DNA of 64,000 nt from Rhodovulum sulfidophilum DSM 1374 (lineage in GTDB: Bacteria; Pseudomonadota; Alphaproteobacteria; Rhodobacterales; Rhodobacteraceae), in contig NZ_CP015418.1 in the NCBI RefSeq assembly GCF_001633165.1, positions 2,976,001-3,040,000 of the forward strand, in the 5' to 3' direction. This document shows positions 39,317 to 49,737 of the stretch, one piece after another. The notes below the pieces were generated by a model. It had not been told where the DNA came from. It searched no databases and worked only from the letters and a program-made list of their open reading frames with translations. Position 1 is the first letter of the stretch. Each line of letters opens with the position of its first letter. The translations under genes and the position numbers were made by a program.

Positions 39317-39341
39317 CCCTTCTTCTTGGCCTAAATACCCC
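39317..39341 (-). repeat. Copy 1 of an intergenic repeat (GTATTT..GCCAAGAAGAA element)
   Basis: Read on the minus strand, the edd-eda spacer contains GGTATTTAGGCCAAGAAGAA. It matches about 21 of 25 positions of the element between mccB and mccA (55847-55870), in the opposite orientation. I remember such GTATTT..GCCAAGAAGAA strings from many Rhodobacteraceae spacers. Its function is not known to me. Confidence 0.6.
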
Positions 39342-39375
39342 TGCAACAGTGGATATCCGCGCGAAAGGACCGCCA

Positions 39376-40017
39376 ATGACCCCCAATGCCGCCAGCGAGA
39401 TCACCGAAGAGATCTGCCGCCGCGCCCCCATCATCCCGGTGCTGGTGATCGAGGATGCCGCACGCGCCCGGCCGCTGGCCGAGGCACTGATCGCGGGCGG
39501 CCTGCCGGTGCTCGAGGTCACGCTGCGCACGCCTGCCGCGCTCGACGCGATCCGCGAGATGGCGGGTGTCGAGGGTGGCGTGGTCGGCGCGGGCACGCTC
39601 CTGACCCCCGCCGATGTCGAGGCCGCGGCGGCGGCGGGCGCCACCTTCGGGGTCTCGCCCGGCGCCACGCCCGCGCTGCTCGATGCGGCACGCGCAGGCG
39701 ACCTGCCGCTGCTGCCGGGCGCCGCGACCGCGACCGAGGCGATGATCCTGCTGGAACGCGGCTACACGGTGCAGAAATTCTTCCCCGCCGAAGCCGCGGG
39801 CGGGGCCCCAGCCCTGAAGGCGCTGGCAAGCCCGCTGCCGCAGATCCGCTTCTGCCCGACCGGGGGCGTCAGCCCGGCCAATGCCGCAAGCTACCTGAGC
39901 CTGCCCAACGTGATCTGCGCGGGCGGCTCCTGGATCGCGCCGAAGGACAAGGTCGCCGCCGGCGACTGGGACGCGATCACCGCGCTTGCCCGCGAGGCCG
40001 CCGCCCTGCCGCGCTGA
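39376..40017 (+). CDS. eda: 2-keto-3-deoxy-6-phosphogluconate aldolase
   Basis: The 213-residue protein has the class I aldolase signature of KDPG/KHG aldolases. Glu lies in LEVTLRTPAAL, the Schiff-base Lys in YTVQKFFPAE, and phosphate-binding blocks are RFCPTGGV and ICAGGSW. It cleaves KDPG to pyruvate and glyceraldehyde 3-phosphate, completing the pathway begun by edd. ATG 39376 has AAAGGA about six bases upstream; a GTG at 39349 lies within the repeat-containing spacer and is less likely. Confidence 0.95.
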   Translation: MTPNAASEITEEICRRAPIIPVLVIEDAARARPLAEALIAGGLPVLEVTLRTPAALDAIREMAGVEGGVVGAGTLLTPADVEAAAAAGATFGVSPGATPALLDAARAGDLPLLPGAATATEAMILLERGYTVQKFFPAEAAGGAPALKALASPLPQIRFCPTGGVSPANAASYLSLPNVICAGGSWIAPKDKVAAGDWDAITALAREAAALPR

Positions 40018-40211
40018 CAGGCTGCCGATACAACACCGTCACGGCGCGATTTTCGTCCATCTCATCGTCTCTTTTACGATTTGCCCGCGCAAGGAGAGTT
40101 CCCCGGAATGGGGGGCTCTGATCCCCGCGCGGGCAGGCCGGGACTTTGTCAGCACCCCGCCAAGGCCCGACAGGGACGCGGGCCCGGCCACAAGACCGAA
40201 CTGGCGCGCCC

Positions 40212-41909
40212 CTAGCCGATGATCTCGAATTTCTCGACATCGACCAGCCCGCGGTCGGTGATCTTCAGCGCCGGGATCACCGGCAGCGCGATGAAGGCCA
40301 GCTGCAGGAACGGCTCTTCCAGCACCACGCCCAGCGATTTCGCCGCCGCGCGCAGATCCTTCAGCCGCGCCTCGACCGTCTCGAAGGTCTCGAGGCTCAT
40401 CAGCCCCGCCACCGGCAGCGCCAGTTCGGCCAGCACCTTGCCGCCCTCGGCCACGACGAACCCGCCCTCGATCTCGGAAAGCCGGGTCGCGGCCAGCGCC
40501 ATGTCGGCCTCGGACATGCCGACCGCGACGATATTGTGATGATCGTGGCAGACGGTCGAGGCGATGGCGCCCCGCTGCATCCCGAAGCCCCGCACGAAGC
40601 CGACCGCGACATTGCCGTTCTTGCCGTGCCGCTCGACCACCGCGACCTTGGCCAGATCGCGCTCCGGATCGGCGCGCTTCTCGCCGCCCTCCGGGGGCAT
40701 GTCCTCGACCAGATGCTCGGTCAGGATCTTGCCCGGCAGGATCCCGATCACATGGGTCTCGGCCGCGTTCGAGGCCGCCCGGAAACTGGCCGCCGTGACC
40801 TTCGGCGCCGTCACCGAGCCCCGCCCGACCGGCGCCACCGCCTCGCGCGCCGCGAAAGCCGCGGCCGTGGCCGCCCGTCCGCCCGACAGCACAAGCTGCG
40901 CCCGGCACTCGGCCAGGTCCGCGACCGCCACGATATCGGCCCGTTTGCCCGGCGCGATCTGGCCGCGATCCTTCAGCCCGAAGGCTTCTGCCGCCGAGAG
41001 CGAGGCCGCGCGATAGGCCGCCAGCACCGGCGTGCCCTGGGCGATCATCCAGCGGATCATGTGATCCAGATGCCCCTCTTCGGCGATATCCAGCGGGTTC
41101 CGGTCGTCGGTGCACAGGCACATATAGGCCGAGCTCAGCTCGGTCAGCAGCGGGCGCAGCGCCGCCATGTCCTTCGAGACCGAGCCCTCGCGGATCAGCA
41201 CCCGCATCCCCTTCTGCAGCTTCTCGCGGGCCTCGGCGGCCGTCGTCGCCTCATGCTCGGTGCGGATGCCAGCGGCGATATAGGCGTTCAGATCCCTGCC
41301 CGACAAAAGCGGCGCATGGCCGTCGACATGGCCGTCGCGAAATGCCTCGAGCTTGGCCAGAACGCCCGGCTCCTGCATCAGAACGCCCGGATAGTTCATC
41401 ATCTCGGCCAGCCCGATGACTTGGCGGTGATCCCTGAGCGGCAGCAGATCCGCCGCCTCGATCCGCGCGCCCGCGGTCTCCATCCCGGTCGAGGGCACGC
41501 AGGAGGACAGGTTCACCCGGATATCCATCACCGTGCGGGTCGCGGCCTCGAGGAAATATTCGATACCCTCGACCCCGATCACATTGGCGATCTCATGCGG
41601 GTCGCAGATCGCCGTCGTCACGCCGCGCGGACAGACGCAGCGGTCGAATTCCAGGGGCGTCACCAGCGAGCTTTCGATATGCAGATGGGTGTCGATGAAG
41701 CCCGGCACCAGCGTCAGCCCCGAGACGTCGATGGTCTCGCGCCCGTCATACTCGGCGCCGATGCCGACGATGGTCTCGCCGCAGATCGCGACATCGCCAG
41801 GCACCGTCTCGCCGGTCACCACGTCGAGAACCTGCCCGCCCTTCAGCACCAGATCGGCCGGAACGAGCCCGCGCCCCTGACGGATCAGATCGGAAAGCGG
41901 CTGAACCAT
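40212..41909 (-). CDS. ade: Adenine deaminase
   Basis: The 565-residue amidohydrolase has the metal-binding motif [22 protein letters not shown], a Lys-bearing loop and the C-terminal block [12 protein letters not shown], as in bacterial Ade (YicP family). It converts adenine to hypoxanthine and ammonia for purine salvage. ATG 41909 has AAGGAG eight bases upstream, so an upstream extension to 41963 is rejected. It converges with eda; the 194-base spacer between them holds no gene I can see. Confidence 0.93.
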   Translation of the reverse strand: MVQPLSDLIRQGRGLVPADLVLKGGQVLDVVTGETVPGDVAICGETIVGIGAEYDGRETIDVSGLTLVPGFIDTHLHIESSLVTPLEFDRCVCPRGVTTAICDPHEIANVIGVEGIEYFLEAATRTVMDIRVNLSSCVPSTGMETAGARIEAADLLPLRDHRQVIGLAEMMNYPGVLMQEPGVLAKLEAFRDGHVDGHAPLLSGRDLNAYIAAGIRTEHEATTAAEAREKLQKGMRVLIREGSVSKDMAALRPLLTELSSAYMCLCTDDRNPLDIAEEGHLDHMIRWMIAQGTPVLAAYRAASLSAAEAFGLKDRGQIAPGKRADIVAVADLAECRAQLVLSGGRAATAAAFAAREAVAPVGRGSVTAPKVTAASFRAASNAAETHVIGILPGKILTEHLVEDMPPEGGEKRADPERDLAKVAVVERHGKNGNVAVGFVRGFGMQRGAIASTVCHDHHNIVAVGMSEADMALAATRLSEIEGGFVVAEGGKVLAELALPVAGLMSLETFETVEARLKDLRAAAKSLGVVLEEPFLQLAFIALPVIPALKITDRGLVDVEKFEIIG

Positions 41910-42022
41910 GGGGCGACTCCTTGCCTGGGACAGGGATGAAAGTCGCAAGCCGCAGCGGCGCATTCAACCGAGAAAACCGACGCAGCGATGGAAAGGAAAG
42001 GCCCTCGGCCGGGCGCGTCGCG

Positions 42023-44158
42023 CTAGGCCGGATAGGCGGGGCGAAGCGGCGTCAGGCGCGCGCCCTGCATGCGTCGGAGTTTGCCGCTCACCTTGGACGA
42101 CGTCGCGAGCAGGATCGCCCCGATCAGCACCATGGTCAGCGCTGACGCCAGAAACAGCAGGTTCCAGAACCGGCCGGCATTGAAGGGGGTATCGCTCTCC
42201 GGATCAACCGACCCGATCCAGATCTCGGCCACCACCACGCCCACCGCCACCAGCAGCAGGAAAATCACGCTCTCCCAGATCCGGATCGCCGGACCCTCGG
42301 CCTGCGTATCGAAGGCGCGCATCGAGGTAATGCTGACCATGACGCCCCAGAGGGCAGACACCGGCGCATAGGCCAGAGCGCCGACATAGACATCGGGAAA
42401 AGCCGCGGAAAAGCCAAGCACATAGATCAGCGCCGCCACCCCGGGAACCAGGACCGACCAGATCATCACGAAGGAGATCAGATAGTCCAGCGGCCGCAGC
42501 GCGCCGGGCCGTCCGAAGCCGCCCTCGGTCTGGCGGCCATGTGCCAATGCGCTGCCGACATAGCAGCCCTGAAGCAGCGGCCAGCCGATGAAGAAGCCGC
42601 CGAGGATGAGCCAGAGCGGACGCTCGGTCGCGGCGATCTTCATGCCTCCCAGAAGCATCCTGACGCGTTGCAATAGCTCAGCCCCCTCCAGATTGGCCCC
42701 GGGTGCATGGGCGGAAGACTGGCCGCTCAGCAACGCGACCGCGCAGAAGAAGCACAGCCCCATGGGAACCGCCAGCACGATGCTGAGATTGACGTCATAG
42801 CCCATCCTGGCGCGCAGGCCGAGCGCACAGAAGAAGCGCTTGCCGCTGGCATAGGGCGCGGCAAGGCCGATGCAGATCGCAAAGCGCAAGGTCTCGCACC
42901 AGAGATCCTCGAGCCTCGCGCTCAGATCGCGCAGCCGTCCGCGCTGAACCTCGAGCCCCGTGACGCAAAGCGGCAAGAGCGCGCGCAGACTGGCGACCTG
43001 CTCCTGCAGCGCCTCGATGGCTTGCCCGGCGGCACCGTCGCCCTCGCCCTGCCATCCCATCGGCACCGGCTCGGCCTCGGCAATCCGCCGAAGCTCGTCC
43101 TCGAGAACCGGGATAACGTCGTCGAGCCGCGAGACCGGAAACGTCTCGATCCGATCCTGCTCGCAATCGAGCCCCGCGGCCTGCCCGAGCCGTCGGCGGA
43201 AGTCGGGCCGCTGCGCTTCGACCAGGTGGCACAGCAGCAGGTTCGTGACCTGCACCAGCTGCAGGTCGATCGCCAATGCCTCGTCCCGGATCGCCGCCAG
43301 CTTGTCGAGCAGCCGCTGGCGCAACGGCACATGTTCGGCCAGTCGCGCGGCGACCTCTTCGGGCAAGTCGCCCTGCGTCATCCGCCAGTGCATGAACTCG
43401 ACCCGGGCCAGTCGCTCCAGACGCATCTGCGCCAGTTCGGCCTGTTCCGGATCGAGATCGATCCGATGGTAGGTCGGCAGATCATCGCGTTCGCGGAACT
43501 GCATCATGAACCGGTCGCCGAAATGGGACTCGACCGGAACGACGGCCTCGAACCTGGTGAATTCCTCGAACAGCTGCTCGGCCTGCCGCGGGATCAGCGC
43601 GTTGTTCTGGAACCGCTCGCGCAGCATCCTTTCCCAGTCCGAGGTATAGAAGGCCGCCGCGATGCCGACCGCCGCGGCCAGCGACCACTGCGTGCCCCCG
43701 CCCGGCGGCGCCGAGGGCAGCACCTTGTCGATCTGGCTGAGGAACGGATTGCCGGGCATCACCGGAAACAGCAGTGCCACCGCCTGATCCGCCAGCGTCG
43801 GAAAGAACACCACGACCAGAAACGCGCCCGCGATCACCGATCCGTAAAGCAGCGCCCAGGCGCAGAACCGGAACCGGGTCGTGAAATAGCGCGGCCCGTG
43901 CTCGGGAAAGCCCACCGGACCGCGGGCGCCGTTGGGCCAGCCGTTGAAGCGGCGAGCGAAAAGCCCCAGCACCAAAAGCGCCGCCAGAAGCGTGACCGCC
44001 CTGCGTTCGCCTTCGCCAGGCAGGCCGCCCCGGACGATCACATCGAATCCCACGGGCATCGCCCGCAACTGGGCCTCCAGATCCGCAAGACCGCCGGAAT
44101 TTATAGATAAAGAAAATGCGACAGCAAAAACCAGCGACCAGAAAATCTTCACGAGCAT
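42023..44158 (-). CDS. Unrecognised polytopic membrane protein with central cytoplasmic helical domain
   Basis: The 711-residue protein has about three or four hydrophobic helices in the first 180 residues. A long, soluble helical segment runs from about 185 to 430 and is rich in charged residues. Five or more helices follow in the C-terminal 280 residues. The N-terminal stretch may be a signal-anchor. I do not recognise the family. It is transcribed divergently from a periplasmic binding-like protein across an AT-rich spacer, which hints that the two work together, for example in sensing or envelope homeostasis. No nucleotide-binding or catalytic motif stands out. Confidence 0.72.
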   Translation of the reverse strand: MLVKIFWSLVFAVAFSLSINSGGLADLEAQLRAMPVGFDVIVRGGLPGEGERRAVTLLAALLVLGLFARRFNGWPNGARGPVGFPEHGPRYFTTRFRFCAWALLYGSVIAGAFLVVVFFPTLADQAVALLFPVMPGNPFLSQIDKVLPSAPPGGGTQWSLAAAVGIAAAFYTSDWERMLRERFQNNALIPRQAEQLFEEFTRFEAVVPVESHFGDRFMMQFRERDDLPTYHRIDLDPEQAELAQMRLERLARVEFMHWRMTQGDLPEEVAARLAEHVPLRQRLLDKLAAIRDEALAIDLQLVQVTNLLLCHLVEAQRPDFRRRLGQAAGLDCEQDRIETFPVSRLDDVIPVLEDELRRIAEAEPVPMGWQGEGDGAAGQAIEALQEQVASLRALLPLCVTGLEVQRGRLRDLSARLEDLWCETLRFAICIGLAAPYASGKRFFCALGLRARMGYDVNLSIVLAVPMGLCFFCAVALLSGQSSAHAPGANLEGAELLQRVRMLLGGMKIAATERPLWLILGGFFIGWPLLQGCYVGSALAHGRQTEGGFGRPGALRPLDYLISFVMIWSVLVPGVAALIYVLGFSAAFPDVYVGALAYAPVSALWGVMVSITSMRAFDTQAEGPAIRIWESVIFLLLVAVGVVVAEIWIGSVDPESDTPFNAGRFWNLLFLASALTMVLIGAILLATSSKVSGKLRRMQGARLTPLRPAYPA

Positions 44159-44289
44159 CGGTCCGCCTCGAATAATAATTTCTCATTCCCCGTAAAATTG
44201 TTTACCATAATTCCAATTATTCAAGAAATACCTATTTGACGACGCGCCAAGAGATGCGCCGCACAGAACAATCCAGCCATGAGAGAGAC
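44159..44289. promoter_or_regulatory. AT-rich divergent promoter spacer
   Basis: The 131 bases between the divergent genes at 44158 and 44290 are strikingly AT-rich, especially at 44170-44235, where runs such as AATAATAATT and CCAATTATTC occur. This is the expected site of two back-to-back promoters. Several overlapping TA-rich hexamers prevent a firm -10 assignment. Confidence 0.45.
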
Positions 44290-45381
44290 ATGATACGGAA
44301 TTGTTTTATTGCGATATTCATTTTCACCGTCAGCGGGCAGCCCGGACCGGCCCAGAGCCGCGACAGAGCAGCGGATGGGGTCTGTTCCGCCACGATCCGG
44401 GTCGGGCTGCGCGAGGACGCACCTCCCTTTTCATTCCGAATCAACCCCGAGGCCCGGGCGCCCGATCTGTCTGCGACCTGCGGATACGAGGAAGAGGGAC
44501 TGCTCGGCGGCTATGCCGGCTACACTGTCGGGCTTTGCCGGGATTATCTGCTCGATCTGCTCTCGCGCTGCCGCGGCGCAGGCCCCCAAGTGGAGGCGGT
44601 GCCGGTCGCGGTCGACAAACGTCATGACGCGCTTGCCGCCGAGGCTCCGCCTTTCGACATGCTTTGCGGTGCGACCACGGCCACCGTCACGCTGGCGGCC
44701 TCGGTCCCGCATTCGCCCTACACCTTCCTGACCAGCACCTCGGCGCTGGTGAATGCCCGCTTCGCCCAGGCCGAGGGCACGTCCTGCAGGGTCGGCGTCG
44801 TCAACGGCACGACATCCGCACCGGGCATGCAGGACCGCGTCCTCGACCCGCGGCGGATCGAGACCTGGCAGGAGTTCATTCGCCGCAACAAGAGCTGTTC
44901 GCTCGACGGGCTCGAGCGTGCCGTCGGCTTCGACAGCACGGCCGAGGCCATTCTGGCCCTGCGCGCCCCGGGACCGAAGGGCATCGACGTTCTGGTCGGC
45001 GACCATCACATCCTGGCCTGGTACTGGCAGCATCTGGACAAGCTGCCCCGGCGGATGGAACTGCCCGAGGCTATCGCGGCACGCTTCGAGGCGCTTGACG
45101 ATAGCGAGACTGAAACGACCGCCTCCTCCCTCGCCAGGTTCAAGGACGAGCTGAGGCTGATCCCGGCGGCGATCTCGATCGAGCCCTATGCCGTGGTCGC
45201 GCCGCCCGGCAAGGCCGCGCTGATCGCCGATTTCAGCCGGTTCCTGACCGCGCGCCAACAGGACCGGAACGGCGAATATACCCGGCGCCTGCGCCAGTGC
45301 TTCGGACGTCAGATCGACCGCAGCTTCTGGTTTCTGATGGAATTCCAAAGCAAGGTGCGGGACGGCAACCCCCTGAAATAG
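44290..45381 (+). CDS. Secreted family-3-like substrate-binding protein, cysteine-rich
   Basis: ATG 44290 gives a 363-residue precursor with a short signal peptide (about 1-23, ending PAQS). The mature part resembles an SBP_bac_3 amino-acid-binding fold: IRVGLREDAPPFSF at the start, GYTVGLCRDYL, FDMLCGATTATV and GIDVLVGDHH. It has more cysteines than usual, so disulfides are likely. No ABC permease or kinase adjoins it in the same direction; the divergent membrane protein is its only clear neighbour. It could be a sensor component rather than a transporter subunit. The GAGAGA before the ATG is a modest ribosome site. Confidence 0.75.
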   Translation: MIRNCFIAIFIFTVSGQPGPAQSRDRAADGVCSATIRVGLREDAPPFSFRINPEARAPDLSATCGYEEEGLLGGYAGYTVGLCRDYLLDLLSRCRGAGPQVEAVPVAVDKRHDALAAEAPPFDMLCGATTATVTLAASVPHSPYTFLTSTSALVNARFAQAEGTSCRVGVVNGTTSAPGMQDRVLDPRRIETWQEFIRRNKSCSLDGLERAVGFDSTAEAILALRAPGPKGIDVLVGDHHILAWYWQHLDKLPRRMELPEAIAARFEALDDSETETTASSLARFKDELRLIPAAISIEPYAVVAPPGKAALIADFSRFLTARQQDRNGEYTRRLRQCFGRQIDRSFWFLMEFQSKVRDGNPLK

Positions 45382-45540
45382 CGGGCAGCTCCGCCACAGG
45401 CAGGGACCGCCCCTTGCGCCGGTGGCGCTGTCGCCATTCCGGTCCTCCCGTCCCGCGCGCTCTTGCACCCCGGGCCGGACGGTGCCAGCCTGCCGCCGGG
45501 CGGCGGCGCAATCGCCGGCTCAGATAAGGACATGGTTCCA

Positions 45541-47136
45541 ATGCTTGCCACGATTTCCCGCCGCAGCCTCCTGACCGGCACCGCCGCCCTGCTTGGCTCA
45601 ACGGCGCTGTGGGGGCGCGCGCATGCGGCCGGAGGCGGGCGCCTGATCGTCGCCGCCGACAGCGAGCCGCGCCAGCTCAACCCGGCCATCGTCGCCTCGA
45701 ACGGGGTCTTCTTCATCACCTCGAAGGTGATCGAGCCGCTGGCCGAGGCCAGCTACGCGCCCGGCGGGCTGAGGCCGCTTCTGGCGACCGGCTGGGAGGG
45801 CTCGGAGGACGGGCACAGCGTTACCTTCACCCTGCGCGAGGGGGTTCTGTGGCATGACGGCACGCCCTTCAGCTCGGCCGATGTCGCCTTCTCGGCGATG
45901 GAGGTCTGGAAGCCCCTGCAGAATATCGGCCGCGCGCTTTTTGCCAATCTCGAGGCGGTCGAGACCCCCGACCCGCTGACCGCGGTCTTCCGCTTCTCGC
46001 AGCCGATGCCGCTGCAACTGATCGCCAATGCGCTGCCGGTGGTGTCCTCGGTACTGCCGAAACATCTCTACGCGGGCACGGACATCGCCACCAACCCGGC
46101 CAATGCGGCGCCGATCGGGACCGGCCCGTTCAGATGGGGCAAGCACCGCCCCGGCGAATATTACCTGCTGAGCAGAAATGACAGCTACTGGGGCGAGGGC
46201 CTTCCGCTGCTGGACGATATCGTGTTCCGGGTCTTGCCCGACCGCGCCGCGGCGGCCAGTTCGCTCGAGGCGGGCGAGGTCCATCTTGCGGCCTTCTCGG
46301 CGGTGCCGCTGTCCGATCTGGACCGGATCGGCCGGGTGCCGGGGCTCGAGGTCGTGACCAAGGGCTATGAGGCGCTGACCTACCAGCTGACTGTCGAGAT
46401 CAACCACCGCACCGAGGCCCTGTCCAAGCTGAAGGTCCGGCAGGCCATCGCCCATGCCATCGACCGGGACTTCGTGCTGAAGACGATCTTCCTCGGCTAT
46501 GCCGAAGCCGCCACCGGCCCGGTCCCGGCCAACGATCCCACCTTCTACACCCCCGATGTCGCCACCTACCCGTTCGACATCGAAACCGCCAAGGCGCTGC
46601 TGGACGAGGCGGGCTATCCCGAAGGTCCCGACGGCACCAGATTTGGCCTGCGGCTGCTGCCCGCGCCCTATTTCTCGGAGACGCGCCAGTTCGGCGACTA
46701 CCTGCGCCAGGCGCTGGCCGCCATCGGCATCGACGCCCGGATCGTGCCCCATGACGCGGCGGGCCATATCCGGGCGGTCTATACCGATCACGCCTTCGAT
46801 CTGGCCATCGCGCCCACCGTCTTCCGCGCCGATCCGGCGATCTCGACCACCATCCTTCTGCGCTCGGGCATGCCGCCGGGCGTGCCCTTCTCCAATCAGG
46901 GCGGCTATGCCGATCCCGAACTCGACGCGGTGATCGACGAGGCGCTGGTGACGCTCGACCCCGCCGCCCGGGTGGCGCTGTACAAAAAGCTCCAGCGGAT
47001 GGTCGCGGCCGATCTGCCGATCATCAACGTCGCCGACTGGAGCTTCACCTCGGTGGTTTCGGACAAGGTGACCGGCGTCGCCACCAATCCGCGCTGGGTG
47101 GTGTCGAACTGGGCGGATACCGGCCTGTCGCAATGA
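45541..47136 (+). CDS. ABC transporter substrate-binding protein, family 5 (peptide/nickel type)
   Basis: The 531-residue precursor has a twin-arginine-like signal (SRRSLLTG) with cleavage near residue 30, and the body of Opp/Dpp-type binding proteins (NPAIVASNGVFF, LREGVLWHDGTPFSSADVAFS, GTGPFRW). ATG 45541 is chosen because AAGGA lies ten bases upstream; an ATG at 45532 is too close to it. It heads a six-gene unit with two permeases, two ATPases and an aminotransferase. Ligands could be peptides, opines or other amines; the sequence alone does not decide. The 159-base spacer upstream must contain the operon promoter. Confidence 0.9.
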   Translation: MLATISRRSLLTGTAALLGSTALWGRAHAAGGGRLIVAADSEPRQLNPAIVASNGVFFITSKVIEPLAEASYAPGGLRPLLATGWEGSEDGHSVTFTLREGVLWHDGTPFSSADVAFSAMEVWKPLQNIGRALFANLEAVETPDPLTAVFRFSQPMPLQLIANALPVVSSVLPKHLYAGTDIATNPANAAPIGTGPFRWGKHRPGEYYLLSRNDSYWGEGLPLLDDIVFRVLPDRAAAASSLEAGEVHLAAFSAVPLSDLDRIGRVPGLEVVTKGYEALTYQLTVEINHRTEALSKLKVRQAIAHAIDRDFVLKTIFLGYAEAATGPVPANDPTFYTPDVATYPFDIETAKALLDEAGYPEGPDGTRFGLRLLPAPYFSETRQFGDYLRQALAAIGIDARIVPHDAAGHIRAVYTDHAFDLAIAPTVFRADPAISTTILLRSGMPPGVPFSNQGGYADPELDAVIDEALVTLDPAARVALYKKLQRMVAADLPIINVADWSFTSVVSDKVTGVATNPRWVVSNWADTGLSQ

Positions 47137-47158
47137 GCGCCGGAACGGAAGCGCCGCG

Positions 47159-48154
47159 ATGCCGCGGATGATACGGATCGTTCTGGCCCGGCTCGCGGGC
47201 AGTCTGCCGGTCCTGCTGATCGTGCTGGTGGGGGTATTCCTGCTGCTCGACCGCGCCGGCGGCGACGCGGTCGATGCCTATCTGCTGTCGATGGGCGGGG
47301 GCGATGCGCAGATGGCAGCCGGGCTGCGCGCGGAATACGGGCTTGACGGCCCGGCCTGGAAACGGCTGGCCTTCACCCTCGGGCAATATGCGCGGGGCGA
47401 TCTCGGCTGGTCGCTGGCGCTGAACCGCCCGATCGGCGCGCTGATCGCCGAGCGGTTGCCGAACACGCTCTGGCTAATGGGAAGCGCCACGGCGCTGTCC
47501 TTCCTGCTGGGCTCGGGCCTCGGGGTACTGGCCGGACGGCGACCGGGCGCGATGCTCGACCGGCTGCTGTCGGGCGGCTCGCTGGTGCTTTACTCGATCC
47601 CGAGCTTCTGGCTCGGGCTGGTGCTGGCCATCGTCTTCGCGGTGCAGCTGCGCTGGCTGCCGGTCTCGGGGATCGAGACCATCGCCTCGGGCAAGACCGG
47701 GCTGGCACGCGCCGCCGACATCGCGCGCCATCTGGTGCTGCCGGTGGCGGCGCTGGGGATGATCTATCTCGCGCTGTTTCTCAGGATCATGCGCGCGGGC
47801 ATGGCCGAGGCCTGGGGCGAGGACTATACCCTTGCCGCGCGGGCGCGCGGGCTTTCCGACTGGCGGATCACGCTGAACCATGCCGCGCGAAACGCGATCC
47901 TGCCGCTGGTCACCATGCTGGGGCTGCAATCGGCGGCGATGTTGGGAGGCTCGGTGGTGATCGAAAGCGTCTTTGCCATTCCGGGCTTCGGCAGGCTTGC
48001 CCAGGAGGCCGTGGCCGGGCGCGACGCGCCGCTGCTGCTGGCGGTAATCCTGACCTCGGCGCTGATGGTCGTCATTGCCAATCTCATGGTCGATCTGGCC
48101 TATGGCTGGCTCGATCCCCGGATCGGCGCAGGCGGGGGAAGCGACCGTGGCTAA
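47159..48154 (+). CDS. ABC transporter permease, DppB/OppB type
   Basis: The 331-residue protein has six predicted membrane helices and the DppB-type coupling segment (ARGLSDWRITLNHAARNAILPL, the EAA-loop equivalent). It starts 22 bases after the binding-protein gene and overlaps the second permease by eight bases. With the next gene it forms the transmembrane channel of the importer. Confidence 0.92.
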   Translation: MPRMIRIVLARLAGSLPVLLIVLVGVFLLLDRAGGDAVDAYLLSMGGGDAQMAAGLRAEYGLDGPAWKRLAFTLGQYARGDLGWSLALNRPIGALIAERLPNTLWLMGSATALSFLLGSGLGVLAGRRPGAMLDRLLSGGSLVLYSIPSFWLGLVLAIVFAVQLRWLPVSGIETIASGKTGLARAADIARHLVLPVAALGMIYLALFLRIMRAGMAEAWGEDYTLAARARGLSDWRITLNHAARNAILPLVTMLGLQSAAMLGGSVVIESVFAIPGFGRLAQEAVAGRDAPLLLAVILTSALMVVIANLMVDLAYGWLDPRIGAGGGSDRG

Positions 48155-48968
48155 AGCCCTGCTCGGCCGCCCCGAAGCGCTGTTCGGGGCCGCGATCCTG
48201 CTGGCCCTGATCCTGGTCGCGGTCTTCGCGCCGCTGATCGCGCCCGGCGATCCGCTGGCCATCGCGGGTGCTCCGCTGATCCCGCCCTTCACCGACCCGG
48301 CTCTGCCGCTCGGCACCGACCGGCTCGGCCGCGATCTTCTGGCCGAGCTGATCCACGGCGCGCGGACCTCGGTCAGCGTGGGGCTTTCGGCGGCCCTTGT
48401 CGCGGTCCTCCTCGGCATGAGCATCGGCACCGCGGCGGGCTTTGCCGGCGGACTGACCGAAGCGGTTCTGATGCGCCTCGTCGATGCCTTCCAGATCGTG
48501 CCGGGCTTTCTGCTGGCGCTGGCCTTCGTCTCGGCCGCGGGACCGTCGCTGGGCATCGTGGTTCTGGCCATCGCGCTTGGCGCCTGGACCGGGCCCGCGC
48601 GGCTGGCCCGCGCCCGCGTTCTGAGCCTGCGGGAGACCGATTTCGTCGCCGCGGCCCGGGTCATGGGCATGTCCCCGGCCGAGATCGCCTTCCGCCAGAT
48701 CCTGCCGCTTGCGCTGCCGCCGGTCCTGGCGGTGGCCTCGGTCATCGTCGCCGCGGCGGTGCTGACCGAGGCGGCGCTGTCCTTCCTCGGGCTCGGCGAC
48801 CCCAATTCGATCACCTGGGGGGCGATGATCGCCGAGGGCCGCAACCAGTTGCGCTCGGCCGCCTATCTGTCGATCATCCCCGGCATCGCGCTGGTCCTGA
48901 CCGTGATCTCGACCTATCTTCTGGGCGAGGCGCTGACCGACATCCTGTCGGGGCGCAGGAACAGATGA
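48147..48968 (+). CDS. ABC transporter permease, DppC/OppC type
   Basis: GTG 48147 follows GGGGGAAG and gives 273 residues. The protein has an N-terminal helix, the family segment PLGTDRLGRDLLAELIHGAR and the coupling loop AARVMGMSPAEIAFRQILPL. It overlaps the previous stop by eight bases and the following start by four, so the subunits are translationally coupled. It pairs with the DppB-type permease. Confidence 0.92.
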   Translation: MAKALLGRPEALFGAAILLALILVAVFAPLIAPGDPLAIAGAPLIPPFTDPALPLGTDRLGRDLLAELIHGARTSVSVGLSAALVAVLLGMSIGTAAGFAGGLTEAVLMRLVDAFQIVPGFLLALAFVSAAGPSLGIVVLAIALGAWTGPARLARARVLSLRETDFVAAARVMGMSPAEIAFRQILPLALPPVLAVASVIVAAAVLTEAALSFLGLGDPNSITWGAMIAEGRNQLRSAAYLSIIPGIALVLTVISTYLLGEALTDILSGRRNR

Positions 48969-49737
48969 CGCCGCTTCTCACCCTTACCGCCCTCGGCATC
49001 CGTTATCCGGGTGCGCGCATCCCCGCGCTGAGCGATCTGGGCCTTGCGCTTTTCGCCGGCGAGAAACTCGCGGTGATCGGCGAATCCGGCTCGGGCAAAT
49101 CGACGCTCGCCCGTGCCCTGGCCGGGCTGCTGCCCGCCGGCACCGAGGTCTCGGGCCGGATCGACTGGACCGAGCCCCTGCCCCGGCCGGGCCGCGACAT
49201 CGGCTACGTGTTCCAGGACCCGGGCGGCAGCCTCAACCCGCTCCTGTCGGTCGGCCGCCATCTGGACGAGGTGCTGCGCACCCATCTGCCGCTGTCGCGC
49301 AAGGCGGCCCGCACCCGTGCCGCCGAGCTGCTTGAACGCGTCCGGATCCCCGATCCCGACCGCGCGCTCGCCGCCTATCCACACCAGTTCTCGGGCGGGC
49401 AGCGCCAGCGGATCGCCATCGCGCTTGCCATCGCGGCCGGACCGCGCCTGCTGATCGCGGACGAGGCGACCAGCGCGCTTGACGTCCTGGTGCAGGCCGA
49501 GATCGCGGAATTGTTGCGCGGGCTGGTCGAGGCCGAGGGGATGACGCTTTTGTTCATCACCCATGACATGGCGCTGGCGGGCGGGCTTGCCGACCGGATC
49601 GCGGTGCTGCATGACGGCCGGCTGATCGAGACCGGCCCCGCCGCAAGGGTGCTGCACCGCCCGCGCGAGGCCTATACGCGGACGCTTCTGGCCGCCCATC
49701 TCGACCTGAGCAGCCCGCGCCTTGTCGGGGACGCGCC

